From Leptospiraceae bacterium (GTDB taxonomy: Bacteria; Spirochaetota; Leptospiria; Leptospirales; Leptonemataceae): a stretch of DNA of 34,905 bases. Location of the stretch: NCBI GenBank assembly GCA_020441005.1, contig JAGRNA010000069.1, positions 1 through 34,905 on the forward strand, in the 5' to 3' direction. The translations under genes were made by a program, and so were the position numbers. Shown here piece by piece: positions 1 to 9,023 of the stretch (the stretch's first letter is position 1; each line of letters starts with the position of its first letter). The notes under the pieces were generated by a model, which made no database searches, was not told where the DNA came from, and saw only the letters and a program-made list of their open reading frames with translations.

Positions 1-1787
1 TCGGGATAGCGCCGGATCGGCGAGGTAAAATGGCAATAGTCCCGAAAACCGAGTCCCCAATGCCCGTCGGCCTCCGGTGTATACACAGCCTGCATAAAGG
101 AGCGCAAGAGCTGCATGCTGAATACGCGGCTGAGGGTCTTTTGATTGGGATGCAAATGGATCTGCTGCAGGGCGCCGCGGATGCTGCCATAATTCAAATC
201 CTGAAACTGCCAGGGAACGCCGTACGACTCCATAAAGAAATTTAGTTTTTCGATGCGTTCCGGCGGGATCGGCTCATGGACCCGGTACAGGACCGGGGCC
301 TTTTTCTTGCGGATAAAGGCAGCCACACAGGTATTGGCGGTCAACATACATTCTTCAATTAGAATACTGCTCTGCAGACGCTCCCGGTATCCATAGGATT
401 GAATGCGGTCCCGGTTATCGGGATCCACCTTGATATCGACCTCTGGCAGCTCCAGATCCACACGGCCACTCTGCATGCGCTCCTTGCGCCAGATTAAAGC
501 CGCCTGGTACAACTCGCGCACCAGCCGGGCCTGGGCGGAATCATCATTACTGGCCAGCATGGCTTCCGCCCCGCCATACGTCAGACGGTGATCAACCTGA
601 ATAATCGATTTATAAAATTTACTTTTTACGATCTTGCCGCTGCCAATATCAAACTCCATTTCAGCTGTAAAGGCCAGCCGGTCGACTCCGCTGACCAGCG
701 AGCATAAATGCTCGGACAAGACGGGCGGCAGCATGGGCACCACCCGGCCGGCCAGATACACAGACGTGCTGCGATGCAGAGCTTCCTGATCCAGCAGACT
801 ATCTTTTTTTACATAGTGGGAAACATCGGCGATATGCACATAGAGCCGTCTGGTGTTTGAACTGAGACCTGGAGCGAGACTCAGGGCATCATCAAAATCC
901 TTGGCATCGGCGCCATCAATGGTAATCGTCAACAAGGAACGGCAATCCTCGCGCAAGTTCCAGTCATACACATTGTGCGGACCAGGCTGATCCGTTTTTA
1001 GAGGCAGGGGAATATGGGCTGGATACACTGCGTCCAGGTTGTGCTTCATGAGTATGCGGCTAAAGTCGGCGTCCAGATCACTGTCGCTTTCAAAGCGCAC
1101 AAATTCCGCTTCTTTAAACCACGCACCGCGGTAACGCACATCCTTGCCAGACAAAGTCACAACGATAACCACATCGGTCTTCAACCCGGGCCGTTGATCG
1201 GCCGGCAAGCGGCTGATGTCAACCCGGGCTTGCAAGGCGATACTGCTATCCAGTAAAATCCCGATCACAAAATCTCCATGCGGATGATGCAACAGACGCA
1301 GGCGGTATCGGGCCCGCCCGCGCTTGAGTACCTTGAGAATCCGGCCTTCGAAGCGTTCCTGCTTGCGATCTCGTAGCAACAAGAGGACTTCATCGCCGGG
1401 CAAAACCGAGCGGGCATTTTCACTAGCCACAAAAACATCTCTGGACTCGGCGTCAGCGCCCCGCACAGAGATAAAGGCATTTCCGCGCGGATTTAAGGAG
1501 ACCCGGCCGCGGACCTCGAAAGGATCCCGCACAGCAAAACCCTTGGAACTGAATGTAATCAGGCCAAGGTGAGCCAGAGCGCTGAGCACTTCATCGACCT
1601 CTTCCCGATGCACAGCGGTACCCTGGCTGGGCCTGCGTGAACTACGGCGGCCGTGGCGGTCCGGTTTGAATGACTTTTTTGTTTTTTGGCTGGCCGCCTG
1701 TTGCAGCTGCTTCATTAAATCGCGGGTTTTATAGCGCTGCCCTGCTTTGGCCTGCAACAAATATAGTATCTGACTGGTTAAACTCAT
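1..1787 (-). CDS. rnr: Ribonuclease R (RNB-family 3'-5' exoribonuclease), 3' end cut off by window edge
   Basis: Reading the minus strand from the ATG at 1787 gives about 595 codons with no stop before the window edge. The N-terminal ~95 residues are basic and helical, as in RNase R winged-helix leaders. Cold-shock/OB domains follow (FEVRGRVSLNPRGNAFISV). The RNB catalytic domain carries TIDGADAKDFDDALSL, matching the metal-binding Asp cluster of the family. Further on come HIADVSHYV and, near the edge, FRDYCHFTSPIRRYPD, the conserved end of the RNB active site. The S1 domain would lie beyond the edge. An AGGA ribosome binding site sits about 12 bases before the ATG. The enzyme degrades structured RNA processively in the cytoplasm. 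RNase II is the alternative, but the long N-terminal extension favours RNase R. Confidence 0.93.
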   Translation of the reverse strand, partial: MSLTSQILYLLQAKAGQRYKTRDLMKQLQQAASQKTKKSFKPDRHGRRSSRRPSQGTAVHREEVDEVLSALAHLGLITFSSKGFAVRDPFEVRGRVSLNPRGNAFISVRGADAESRDVFVASENARSVLPGDEVLLLLRDRKQERFEGRILKVLKRGRARYRLRLLHHPHGDFVIGILLDSSIALQARVDISRLPADQRPGLKTDVVIVVTLSGKDVRYRGAWFKEAEFVRFESDSDLDADFSRILMKHNLDAVYPAHIPLPLKTDQPGPHNVYDWNLREDCRSLLTITIDGADAKDFDDALSLAPGLSSNTRRLYVHIADVSHYVKKDSLLDQEALHRSTSVYLAGRVVPMLPPVLSEHLCSLVSGVDRLAFTAEMEFDIGSGKIVKSKFYKSIIQVDHRLTYGGAEAMLASNDDSAQARLVRELYQAALIWRKERMQSGRVDLELPEVDIKVDPDNRDRIQSYGYRERLQSSILIEECMLTANTCVAAFIRKKKAPVLYRVHEPIPPERIEKLNFFMESYGVPWQFQDLNYGSIRGALQQIHLHPNQKTLSRVFSMQLLRSFMQAVYTPEADGHWGLGFRDYCHFTSPIRRYP

Positions 1788-2102
1788 TATTTCAAATTCC
1801 TGTTATGATTATTTCAAATTGGGCCCGTTTGGAAATGGGGCAACTGGTTCCTGACCAGGTTTTCCTTTTTATGATCCTGATTGGCGTTCATTCTGCCGGT
1901 CTGGCGGCAGCACCGTAGCTAGACGGTGTCATGATCGTAGTCATGAGGGGGGGCCTGCGTTTGGCTGGACTGGCCGCTTTTGGGCAACAGTTGCTGCTAC
2001 AGTCCCGTTCGACTGCACTCTGTGCGCATCAAACAGCCTGGGCGGCTATTGTCAAGGGAAATCTCTTGACAAAAGCAAGAGCCGCCGGCCATTACAAGAA
2101 CC
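1788..2102. promoter_or_regulatory. Divergent intergenic region with stacked dyads
   Basis: No gene is apparent in these 315 bases between divergently transcribed rnr and the lipoprotein gene. They hold three short neighbouring inverted repeats: CTGCCG/CGGCAG (1893-1910), CACCGT/ACGGTG (1911-1928) and TCATGA/TCATGA (1930-1946). A perfect 8-bp dyad TTGTCAAG/CTTGACAA with an 8-base spacer lies at 2049-2072, just before the lipoprotein start. The last dyad contains TTGACA, but no convincing -10 element follows at 16-18 bases, so an operator is as likely as a promoter. Confidence 0.4.
2049..2072. promoter_or_regulatory. TTGTCAAG-N8-CTTGACAA dyad upstream of the lipoprotein gene
   Basis: The two 8-base arms are perfect reverse complements around ggaaatct, and the dyad ends 30 bases before the ATG at 2103. 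Related TGTCAA/TTGACA dyads occur at 24482-24500 and 30888-30903, so it may be a shared regulator site. The TTGACA half also equals a sigma70 -35 hexamer, which weakens the inference. Confidence 0.35.
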
Positions 2103-4109
2103 ATGCAGCCAGACAAGAATTTGATTAGTATAACGCAAAAGAGAACCGCATTTATTTTCACCATACTGACGGCCGTTACCCTGAATAGTGGCTGTTATTT
2201 CTTTCCCCGCGAGACTTTTGCCCGGCTGCAAGCGCCGGCATTGCTGCTATTGGCCAATCCGGATAAGACCATTCCAATACTGAAACAGCCCCTCAAGAAA
2301 GAAATGCTGGACTGGTCCAACCGTAAGGCTCCAGCCCTGCAGGTCGATGGTGTGTTGCGAGTCGATTACAAAGGACAGTACTATGACTATTTGCAGCTGA
2401 TCTGCCCGCCCCAGCTGCCCTGCAGCGGAGCCAAGGCCTATGTCCCGCTGGCCTTAACCAGGGCCTATGGTGCTCCAGCCAAAGAAATCGAAAAAATCAA
2501 TAAAGGCAGTGACGATCGCGAAAAGAACACTCAGATCGAGTTTCTGATTGTCCCGGTCAATAATCCTTCCGAGGGATCTGCCAGCGGCGGATCCGCACCG
2601 GCAGCGAGCAGCGCTTACCCTGGTTTGCGTGACTGGCTGCACAATCCGCGCCGGCCGATTCCAGAGGTTTTTGATTTTAATTTCATCCAGGATCATCTGG
2701 CAACTATGACCGAAAGTGAACGGGAAGCCAAACTGACAGAATGGTTTTTCCTGGCCGAGTCCTATGTCCAAAAAATGCGCAACCCGGCTTTTCGGCCTTT
2801 TATTGTGCACTATGGCAATTTCAACAAAGTAGAAGCGGTATTAAAGGGTGCCAACCCGGATGATGCCGGTCTTGGCAACGCCCAGGATCAATTTTTAAAA
2901 GACCTGGCCGGATTTGCCCGGCCGCGCTTTGATGGAATGCTGGAGCGGTATTATCGCTCCCTGCTGGAAATGGCGCGCCAGGGCAGCAGCCTGGAAAAGA
3001 ACCTGCAAAACTACGCCCGGCTATTCAATACCCGGCTGCAAAAACCGCTGTTTAAAGAATACTTTTTTCAGCAGCTGCTGGAAGCGACCGAATACGAGAA
3101 TGCCTTGTTACAGCCGGCTGATAGCCCCTTTTACAAGGAATACTTTGATGCCTGGACAGCAAAAGAATTGAAAGGCAAGCCGGAGGCCGAACTTGTCAGC
3201 ACTGATCTGGCTGCCGGCAAATTTATCTATACCATTGATGATCAGGAACGCACAGGCAAAGTGCCTGATCCGTTTCAAGGCACTAAACCAAAAGTCCAGT
3301 TTGATTACGAGTTTGGCGGCATCCTCAAATGGACAACAGCCGGGCAAAACCGGGAGGCAATCATTGCCACAATCAGAGCAGAGGCGGACGGCCTGCGGGG
3401 CATCAAATTCATTGTTGATACGGACACATTCAAAGGACTGGAATTGAGGCCCGTAAAGCTGGCCCCTTACTTCGAGGATCTGAATGAAGACAAATTCAAG
3501 CGCCTGGCCGCCAGCCTCGGTAGTCTGGATGAATTATTAGCTACAAAAAACTTTCGGCAGCGCGCGCTCTTGACAGCCATCAAACTGAATTATAAAGAAA
3601 TTACATTTGATGAAAAAAAGCGTATGCACTCGATTCGGTTGGGACCGGAACATTTCAGCGCCTTGCGCGATCTGTTAAAATCATACAAGTCCATTGGTGT
3701 GCTCGATAAAAGTACATACTCCGGTCCGGTGGAACACTGGAATGCGAACTCCAATCTGCGCTGGTTTCAAAAAGTTGACAGCTTTGCCGGTGACAAGCGC
3801 AGCAGTCTGCGTCTGGGGGGCACAATTGAGTATTGCCAACGCGAATGCTTCACCGAAAAACTGGAGGATGTGTACTGTCTGCGTGATTTTCGGGAAGACT
3901 GGCTGGTGGTCCGCTTTGCTCCCGGCGCCTGGGAAGACGAAGATCCCGATGGGGAACGAATCGAGCTAGAATTGCATCTGGATGTTAATACTGTGATTAC
4001 CAATGCTGATGTAACGAAAGAAGTAGCCAACAGTCATTATTGTGCCTCTGCCTGGCGCGAAATAGATTTCTACCGCGGCGACAAAGACCGGTTATATGCC
4101 TTTGATTAA
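2103..4109 (+). CDS. Large predicted lipoprotein of unknown function
   Basis: The protein has 668 residues. The N-terminus has a basic start (KNLISITQKR), a hydrophobic stretch (TAFIFTILTAVTL) and a spirochaete-type lipobox LNSGC at about residues 27-31, so export and lipidation are likely. The mature part is hydrophilic, rich in charged and aromatic residues, with a low-complexity Ser/Gly/Ala stretch near residue 160. I recognise no domain. The C-terminal region holds paired cysteines (YCQRECF, YCLRDF, HYCASAW) that may form disulfides in the envelope. A GC-rich hairpin followed by TTTT at 4228-4267 probably ends its transcript, so it looks monocistronic. The start is the ATG nearest the signal peptide; the upstream ribosome binding site is weak. 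Confidence 0.8.
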   Translation: MQPDKNLISITQKRTAFIFTILTAVTLNSGCYFFPRETFARLQAPALLLLANPDKTIPILKQPLKKEMLDWSNRKAPALQVDGVLRVDYKGQYYDYLQLICPPQLPCSGAKAYVPLALTRAYGAPAKEIEKINKGSDDREKNTQIEFLIVPVNNPSEGSASGGSAPAASSAYPGLRDWLHNPRRPIPEVFDFNFIQDHLATMTESEREAKLTEWFFLAESYVQKMRNPAFRPFIVHYGNFNKVEAVLKGANPDDAGLGNAQDQFLKDLAGFARPRFDGMLERYYRSLLEMARQGSSLEKNLQNYARLFNTRLQKPLFKEYFFQQLLEATEYENALLQPADSPFYKEYFDAWTAKELKGKPEAELVSTDLAAGKFIYTIDDQERTGKVPDPFQGTKPKVQFDYEFGGILKWTTAGQNREAIIATIRAEADGLRGIKFIVDTDTFKGLELRPVKLAPYFEDLNEDKFKRLAASLGSLDELLATKNFRQRALLTAIKLNYKEITFDEKKRMHSIRLGPEHFSALRDLLKSYKSIGVLDKSTYSGPVEHWNANSNLRWFQKVDSFAGDKRSSLRLGGTIEYCQRECFTEKLEDVYCLRDFREDWLVVRFAPGAWEDEDPDGERIELELHLDVNTVITNADVTKEVANSHYCASAWREIDFYRGDKDRLYAFD

Positions 4110-4227
4110 AACAGTCGGACTCGTTACTCCAGCTCGATAGAGCAAACAAGACGGCAATATGTACGATTACCATACCCATCAAGCCAGTCATGCTGAGCGC
4201 AAGCCTGGCGCTTCTGCGCTAAAGAGC

Positions 4228-4267
4228 GCTGCTGCCTTGACTCGCTTTGCAAGGCACAGCAGCTTTT
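4228..4267 (+). terminator. Probable intrinsic terminator after the large lipoprotein gene
   Basis: GCTGCTGCCTTG (4228-4239) pairs imperfectly with CAAGGCACAGCAGC (4250-4263), with a two-base bulge, and TTTT follows at 4264-4267. It lies between the two + strand genes and overlaps a possible TTG start at 4247 for the next gene, an argument against that upstream start. Confidence 0.5.
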
Positions 4268-4312
4268 GGGGTTCCAGTGCCAGCCTGCCACTTGCCTTGC
4301 CTACACGGAGCT

Positions 4313-5734
4313 ATGCGGCCTGAACTCCGGTTTCGGCCCGCGTACGTCCTTGTCGCCGGCGGTCTGCTTGTCCTTGCCGCCGGACTACATCACTTAAGCG
4401 GACCAGGCCAAATCCTCGAGCGCTTCCACCCGGACTGTATTCAGTGTCATATCAAAGTCAGTCTGCATTGGGACGGAATGGGCGCCGCCGCGTTCAGCCG
4501 GGGTACTCATCCCGTCAATGCCGAGCGCTTGCGCCCCTTTGCTCAGCTGGATGCCGTTGAAACAGCCCGACTCGATCCCGAAAAAAGCATTAGTGCCGAG
4601 CGCTGCCGCATGTGTCATCAAAAGCAGCATTCCTCCTGGCTCGCATCAGCGCACGGCCGCGCCTTTGAGAATCATATTTTTCAGCACGCCTTCCAGCGAG
4701 ATCGGTTGGGCTGGTGTCTCAACTGCCATGCTCCGCTTTGGAAGCCGGACGTGCAGCCGCTGCAAGATGTATTGGCGAACACGGCGACCGGACACCTGTA
4801 TAAAGAAGGCATCAGTTGCATCGTTTGCCATGTACGTGATGGCGAAATTATCAGTAATACCGATTATTCCGCAAAACCGTGGCAGCTTTACCACCCCGTA
4901 CGTTACGACCCGTCCTTTGGCAGCCCCGAATTCTGCGCCGGCTGCCACCAGTTCAACTTTGTCCAAACCAGCCGGCCGCTCCACCCTTTCGTGCACTATG
5001 AAAGTACCGGCCCGGCCATGCAAAACGTGGTTCATGAATTTTATGCCGGCGGCAGGGAACTATATCCGCAGGGCTGCCTGGAGTGTCATTTTGAGAATGG
5101 TGATCACAGCCTGAAAAGCGGGTCGGAACCGCGTCTGGGGTCCAGGTTACGCTGGCAGTTAGTCAAACGCAGATCGGTTGGCAAGCCCGACCCCCAGGTC
5201 GCAACCCGGACTGCCCGGTATGGTCGCCTGCTCAAGCAGGCAGAAGGCCTGCAGAACCTGTCCGCCTTGCGTAGCTTCATGCAGCAAAATCCCAATCTTG
5301 ATGGCTGGCCCGGGCAGCGCAATGATGCCGATCGGCCGCAAGGCTGGCTGCTCGGCATTCATTTGCAAATGCCGCGCCTGGCGCATCACTTTCCCACTGG
5401 TGATCTGTTTCGCATTCTGCGTTTTCAGGCTTTTAATAGTCAAAATAATGAAATTATCCGGTATGAGTTTCGAAAGGAAATCCGGGTTGTGGACCGCCAG
5501 CTGATTCAGGACACAACCTTGCGACCGCTGAGCTCTCAGAAAGGAGCCGGCCGGCTATTGCTATTCAGCTTGCCGGACGAACCGGTCCTGTGCCAAATCA
5601 GTTATCACCTGCAGGGCAATATCGAAGACGAGATCAAAGGAGAATTTCAAAATCCCGCCGAGCTGATAGAAGTGCTTTACAAAGGAGATTGCCAGGACCA
5701 ACATTGGCCCCTGGCAACCGGCCATAGACCCTGA
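4313..5734 (+). CDS. Multihaem c-type cytochrome, six CxxCH sites, membrane-anchored or exported
   Basis: Starting at the ATG at 4313 the protein has 473 residues and opens with MRPELRFRPAYVLVAGGLLV, a typical signal anchor. The frame is open back to a TTG at 4247, but that adds a poor leader and overlaps a terminator hairpin. Six haem-binding sites are visible: CIQCH, CRMCH, CLNCH, CIVCH, CAGCH and CLECH, all in the first ~270 residues. A HHFPTGD motif lies in the C-terminal half, as seen in several cytochrome c554-like multihaem proteins. It should carry electrons on the periplasmic side of the membrane; the partner is not evident. The next gene begins three bases after its stop, so co-transcription with the M48 peptidase is likely. 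Confidence 0.85.
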   Translation: MRPELRFRPAYVLVAGGLLVLAAGLHHLSGPGQILERFHPDCIQCHIKVSLHWDGMGAAAFSRGTHPVNAERLRPFAQLDAVETARLDPEKSISAERCRMCHQKQHSSWLASAHGRAFENHIFQHAFQRDRLGWCLNCHAPLWKPDVQPLQDVLANTATGHLYKEGISCIVCHVRDGEIISNTDYSAKPWQLYHPVRYDPSFGSPEFCAGCHQFNFVQTSRPLHPFVHYESTGPAMQNVVHEFYAGGRELYPQGCLECHFENGDHSLKSGSEPRLGSRLRWQLVKRRSVGKPDPQVATRTARYGRLLKQAEGLQNLSALRSFMQQNPNLDGWPGQRNDADRPQGWLLGIHLQMPRLAHHFPTGDLFRILRFQAFNSQNNEIIRYEFRKEIRVVDRQLIQDTTLRPLSSQKGAGRLLLFSLPDEPVLCQISYHLQGNIEDEIKGEFQNPAELIEVLYKGDCQDQHWPLATGHRP

Positions 5735-5737
5735 ACC

Positions 5738-6613
5738 ATGTCTGATCAAGCAAGCATCCCCGTAGCGCTAAAAAAGCGGCTGCAAGCCAGTCCTCTGATT
5801 CATGCTGATTACCGGCATGCAGCCGAGCGCTGGGTGCTGTATAGCACTCTGATTACCTTGACAACAGTGTTGATTGTCGGCGGCTTTTTTTCGGCGGGCA
5901 CCATGGCCGGTGCAATTCTGATTGTACTCCTGGTCAGCTTCATCAAAAACCGCTACACCATGCAGCGCTATGTCAAGCAAGGCCGGCTGGTGACAGCCGA
6001 AACCCACCCGGAACTATGGCGGATCTTTCAGGAAACCCGGCAGCTGGTGCCGGTACCCGCCAATACCGAGCTATATGTCCAGGACAGCCACAAGCTCAAT
6101 GCCTACGCGATCGGCGCGATGCGGCCCTATAAAATTATTATTAATTCTGTGCTCCTCGATTATTTTAATGAAAACGAACTCAAGAGCATTATCGGCCACG
6201 AACTGGGCCACATTCGCTTTGGTCACACGAGCTGGGCCCTCGTAACGGGCGTCTTTGAAGGTCAGGCCCACGGTTTTTTGATCCTGGGGGTGCTGATCCG
6301 CTTTGTATTTCTGTTTTATTCCCGATTGTGCGAAAACAGCGCCGATCGAGCCGGCCTCGTCGCCTGCGGTAATTTGCGCGATGCGGTCTCGGCGGAATTA
6401 AAACTGAACCTGGCTGGTCATAATCCCAGCCCCGCACTGATTGAAAAATTCAGTCACATTCAAAGTTCACCCGACGACAGCCTGATGGAAGACATGGGCG
6501 AGCTGGCTAGTACCCACCCGACAATGAAAGGCCGCATTCGCTCCCTGCTCCGTTTTGCCCAGAGCCCGGCCTGGCAAGCGCACGCGAAAGCGGTATCCAG
6601 CGCCAGGATTTGA
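5738..6613 (+). CDS. M48-family (Ste24/HtpX-like) membrane zinc metallopeptidase
   Basis: The protein has 291 residues. Two hydrophobic segments near residues 35-70 are followed by the zinc site HELGH (His154, Glu155, His158) and the third ligand Glu199 in the motif ENSADRAG. A hydrophobic segment (VLIRFVFLFYS) lies between them. The C-terminus THPTMKGRIRSLL is typical of M48 enzymes, where HP.. precedes an RI..L helix. The family cleaves misfolded membrane or exported proteins. It follows the cytochrome by three bases, which suggests coupled translation and perhaps quality control of that exported product. The last 43 coding bases before AGCGCC are repeated exactly at 8921-8963. Confidence 0.9.
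   Translation: MSDQASIPVALKKRLQASPLIHADYRHAAERWVLYSTLITLTTVLIVGGFFSAGTMAGAILIVLLVSFIKNRYTMQRYVKQGRLVTAETHPELWRIFQETRQLVPVPANTELYVQDSHKLNAYAIGAMRPYKIIINSVLLDYFNENELKSIIGHELGHIRFGHTSWALVTGVFEGQAHGFLILGVLIRFVFLFYSRLCENSADRAGLVACGNLRDAVSAELKLNLAGHNPSPALIEKFSHIQSSPDDSLMEDMGELASTHPTMKGRIRSLLRFAQSPAWQAHAKAVSSARI
6558..6600 (+). repeat. Direct repeat, copy 1: 3' end of the M48 peptidase gene
   Basis: This 43-base stretch, encoding QSPAWQAHAKAVS and flanking bases, is identical to 8921-8963 and in the same orientation. The two copies flank the 6767-8794 lipoprotein gene. Beyond the exact match, both copies reach an in-frame TGA at the same distance. Confidence 0.9.
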
Positions 6614-6766
6614 ACCGGGCGGTCAGCTGCTGAAAAGGACAACGCAAGCTCGCTCTAGCTGAATTCTGTTTCCGGTTCAAACCCATCAGTCCCGTTACCG
6701 CTGCCGGCCAGGCCTGGTGTGAAGGAGCCAGCACCAATGCACCCCAACAATCAGGCCGCTTTGGCA

Positions 6767-8794
6767 TTAACGCCCATTGTTCGCCAGTGAATATAATTTG
6801 ACGCCACTGATCACACCGTCTGTAAAATTCAGGGCCTGTAGATTTCCATGACCCTGGTACGCGCCAATATTGGGAGTAAACAAACAATACTCGTTACTCT
6901 GACAGAGCCCGTCTTCGTTGCCGAAGTTATCATCCAGCAACTCAATCGCGTGCACCAAAAAGGTTGATTGACAGGCAGATCCATTCCAGACGGCATGCGG
7001 CTGATTTGTCTGGCAGTCTGTTTGATTCGCAGACTCCCAGGTATGCGTATTGATCTGGTTGCCATCCGGTTGGGAAAAAATATTACGGGCGGTCGTATTG
7101 GTCGCGGACAAAGACCAGTCGAATATCTGACAGGTGGCATTGCAGGCGCCTTGCTGGGCAACCGCCGGAAAGGGACCGCCGGTGACCCCCCACGCGCGCA
7201 TTTTGTTATCGAAGCGAATAAAATCGGCGGGCGTACTGCCCACTGTCACCCCACCGGATGCATTGACGCTATCCGTTGTCGGAACGCCCACAAAAACATC
7301 ACTGATGCCGGCAATGGCCTTCCGGGTGAAGCTCGAAGTTCCAGCCGGACTGCAGCTGCCGACCGCGGCGATGCCGCTACCGGCACCGGTGTTTCCATCA
7401 CACTCATTACCGCTGGCGCCGGATACAATCAACTGACCGTCCAGGTGATGCGCCGCTCCGGCAGTCCATTGATTCTGGTAGAGATTGCTGGCGCTAGAAA
7501 GCAACGCATCCTGAACATGCAAGCCCTCCATCGAGATTCCCGCCCGCAAAGCAACAAAATTTACATTGACACCCATATAATTCATCAAAAAGGGCGCCCG
7601 CATGGACTCGCCATTGAAGCCGTTGTTATTGTTATGATTACCGCTGGTTACATCAAGAAAGATGCTGTTGGTGCCGGTGTTTTGCATCATGATGCCGTTA
7701 CTTTCCGAAGCGGTGGTGACGAGACCGGTGAAGGTATTCGTTCCGACCCCCGCCCCGGTGAAATACAGATTGGCCGTTCCGGTGGCTGTACCCAGGTTCA
7801 CATTCATAAAGCGGTTATACGACGAAGTACCGTTTAAATTGATATTAATGCCCGCCCTGGCCGCTGTCACAGAACGCAGTAAACACTGCGAACTATTCAT
7901 AATATCAATGTTGGTGACACCTCCGCTGACCCGCAAATTGCGTATCGCAACGTATTTGCTGGAAACCAGCCCGATAGCGGCCACAGTATTACCCGCGTGG
8001 ACCACATCACCCTCCAGCAACCCATAGGTTCCATTCCAGGCCACCAGAGTCGGAGTGGGCGCGGTGGCCACAACACGCGATCCGGCCTGGATCAATAAAC
8101 CGACCCGGTTGACATCGAGGGCATAGGTATTATCCAGGGTATTGGTAGTTACCAGGTACATCGTGCCAGAAACAGCGCTGCCGGGACTAAGCCCGCTATT
8201 GCTCACTACCAGGGGATTGGTCCACAGATTGGGGAAGGTGCGCGTATCTCGCAGGATGGAATTCCAGTACACCCCGACAATCAGGGGCTTCCAGGCGGGT
8301 GTAGTGAAGTCGATCAAATCCCGCCAGCCCTTCCCGTTCTGAAAACCGACATTTACCAAACGGGGCGTACCGCTGCTTTGATCGCAGGCCCAGAAGAAAA
8401 TGCCGTCGCTATCTTTGGCGGAAAGGTTGGCGCACGAGGGGGTATCGGACAAGGGAATCTGACGCATCATGCCGGCCTGAAAGCAGGCCAACAAACCGGG
8501 CTCAGTGCCGCTACAGGCGCTACCCGACGAAGCAAACACCGTGCTGCCGTCATTTTTAACATACTCAAATACGTCATAGGAGGATCCAAACAAAGGCATG
8601 GAATTGCCCAGACGCGGAGAGCTACCGTAGGGCAACACCACTGTCATGGACAGGGCGGCGAAAAGCGGATTGCAACCAGGATCGACCGGCAAGCAGTCAG
8701 AATCAATGGATGCGCACTGCACAGGCAGAGATAACAGAACTGCAAACAAGACTTTGATAAAAAAAACGTAATAATTGCGAATACCGACCACCAT
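6767..8794 (-). CDS. Predicted surface lipoprotein with right-handed beta-helix-like repeats
   Basis: The protein has 675 residues. It starts with a signal peptide (FFIKVLFAVLLSLPVQC) whose lipobox-like LPVQC would place the lipidated Cys near residue 27. A Cys/Pro-rich stretch follows (DSDCLPVDPGCNP), a style seen in leptospiral surface proteins. The middle (~residues 250-400) has many short Asn/Gly/Ser-rich, beta-prone repeats, such as NLRVSGGVTNIDIMNSSQC and MNVNLGTATGTANLYFTG, as in parallel beta-helix (NosD/PbH1-like) proteins. Further Cys pairs occur near the C-terminus. It is probably exposed on the outer membrane; substrate binding or adhesion is only a guess. It is transcribed against its neighbours and flanked by a 43-bp direct repeat, so it may have been inserted. 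Confidence 0.75.
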   Translation of the reverse strand: MVVGIRNYYVFFIKVLFAVLLSLPVQCASIDSDCLPVDPGCNPLFAALSMTVVLPYGSSPRLGNSMPLFGSSYDVFEYVKNDGSTVFASSGSACSGTEPGLLACFQAGMMRQIPLSDTPSCANLSAKDSDGIFFWACDQSSGTPRLVNVGFQNGKGWRDLIDFTTPAWKPLIVGVYWNSILRDTRTFPNLWTNPLVVSNSGLSPGSAVSGTMYLVTTNTLDNTYALDVNRVGLLIQAGSRVVATAPTPTLVAWNGTYGLLEGDVVHAGNTVAAIGLVSSKYVAIRNLRVSGGVTNIDIMNSSQCLLRSVTAARAGININLNGTSSYNRFMNVNLGTATGTANLYFTGAGVGTNTFTGLVTTASESNGIMMQNTGTNSIFLDVTSGNHNNNNGFNGESMRAPFLMNYMGVNVNFVALRAGISMEGLHVQDALLSSASNLYQNQWTAGAAHHLDGQLIVSGASGNECDGNTGAGSGIAAVGSCSPAGTSSFTRKAIAGISDVFVGVPTTDSVNASGGVTVGSTPADFIRFDNKMRAWGVTGGPFPAVAQQGACNATCQIFDWSLSATNTTARNIFSQPDGNQINTHTWESANQTDCQTNQPHAVWNGSACQSTFLVHAIELLDDNFGNEDGLCQSNEYCLFTPNIGAYQGHGNLQALNFTDGVISGVKLYSLANNGR

Positions 8795-8920
8795 GGCTTT
8801 ATGATTCCGTGCGCCTGAAAGCAGATTACTGCCTGTTTTACCACAAATTCATTATTTGGCAACCATTTTGAAGAGCGTACCCCCGGGACCAGCTGCATTC
8901 TAGCGCTGCCCTGGAGTGTC

Positions 8921-8963
8921 CCCAGAGCCCGGCCTGGCAAGCGCACGCGAAAGCGGTATCCAG
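8921..8963 (+). repeat. Direct repeat, copy 2: orphan 3' tail of the M48 peptidase gene
   Basis: All 43 bases match 6558-6600. Downstream, the frame continues QAHAKAVSSDRT then TGA, parallel to QAHAKAVSSARI then TGA in the real gene. Nothing upstream of 8921 resembles the peptidase, so this is a tail without a gene. Perfect identity, including third codon positions, points to a recent duplication. Confidence 0.9.
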
Positions 8964-9023
8964 TGATCGGACTTGAGCTTTGCCGCGCCAGGTTAGATCA
9001 CACAGCGGCTGGCATTCTCTGAT

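Noticed and set aside
1670..1918. 82-codon + strand frame over the rnr start
   Set aside because: It lies antisense to rnr and runs through the stacked dyads; no supporting signal.
4247..4312. Upstream TTG start for the multihaem cytochrome
   Set aside because: It overlaps a terminator-like hairpin and adds a leader without signal character; the ATG at 4313 begins a clean signal anchor.
6968..7837. 289-codon open frame on + strand inside the beta-helix lipoprotein gene
   Set aside because: Antisense to a gene with a signal peptide and repeats; no ribosome binding site and no domain; it is a compositional shadow.
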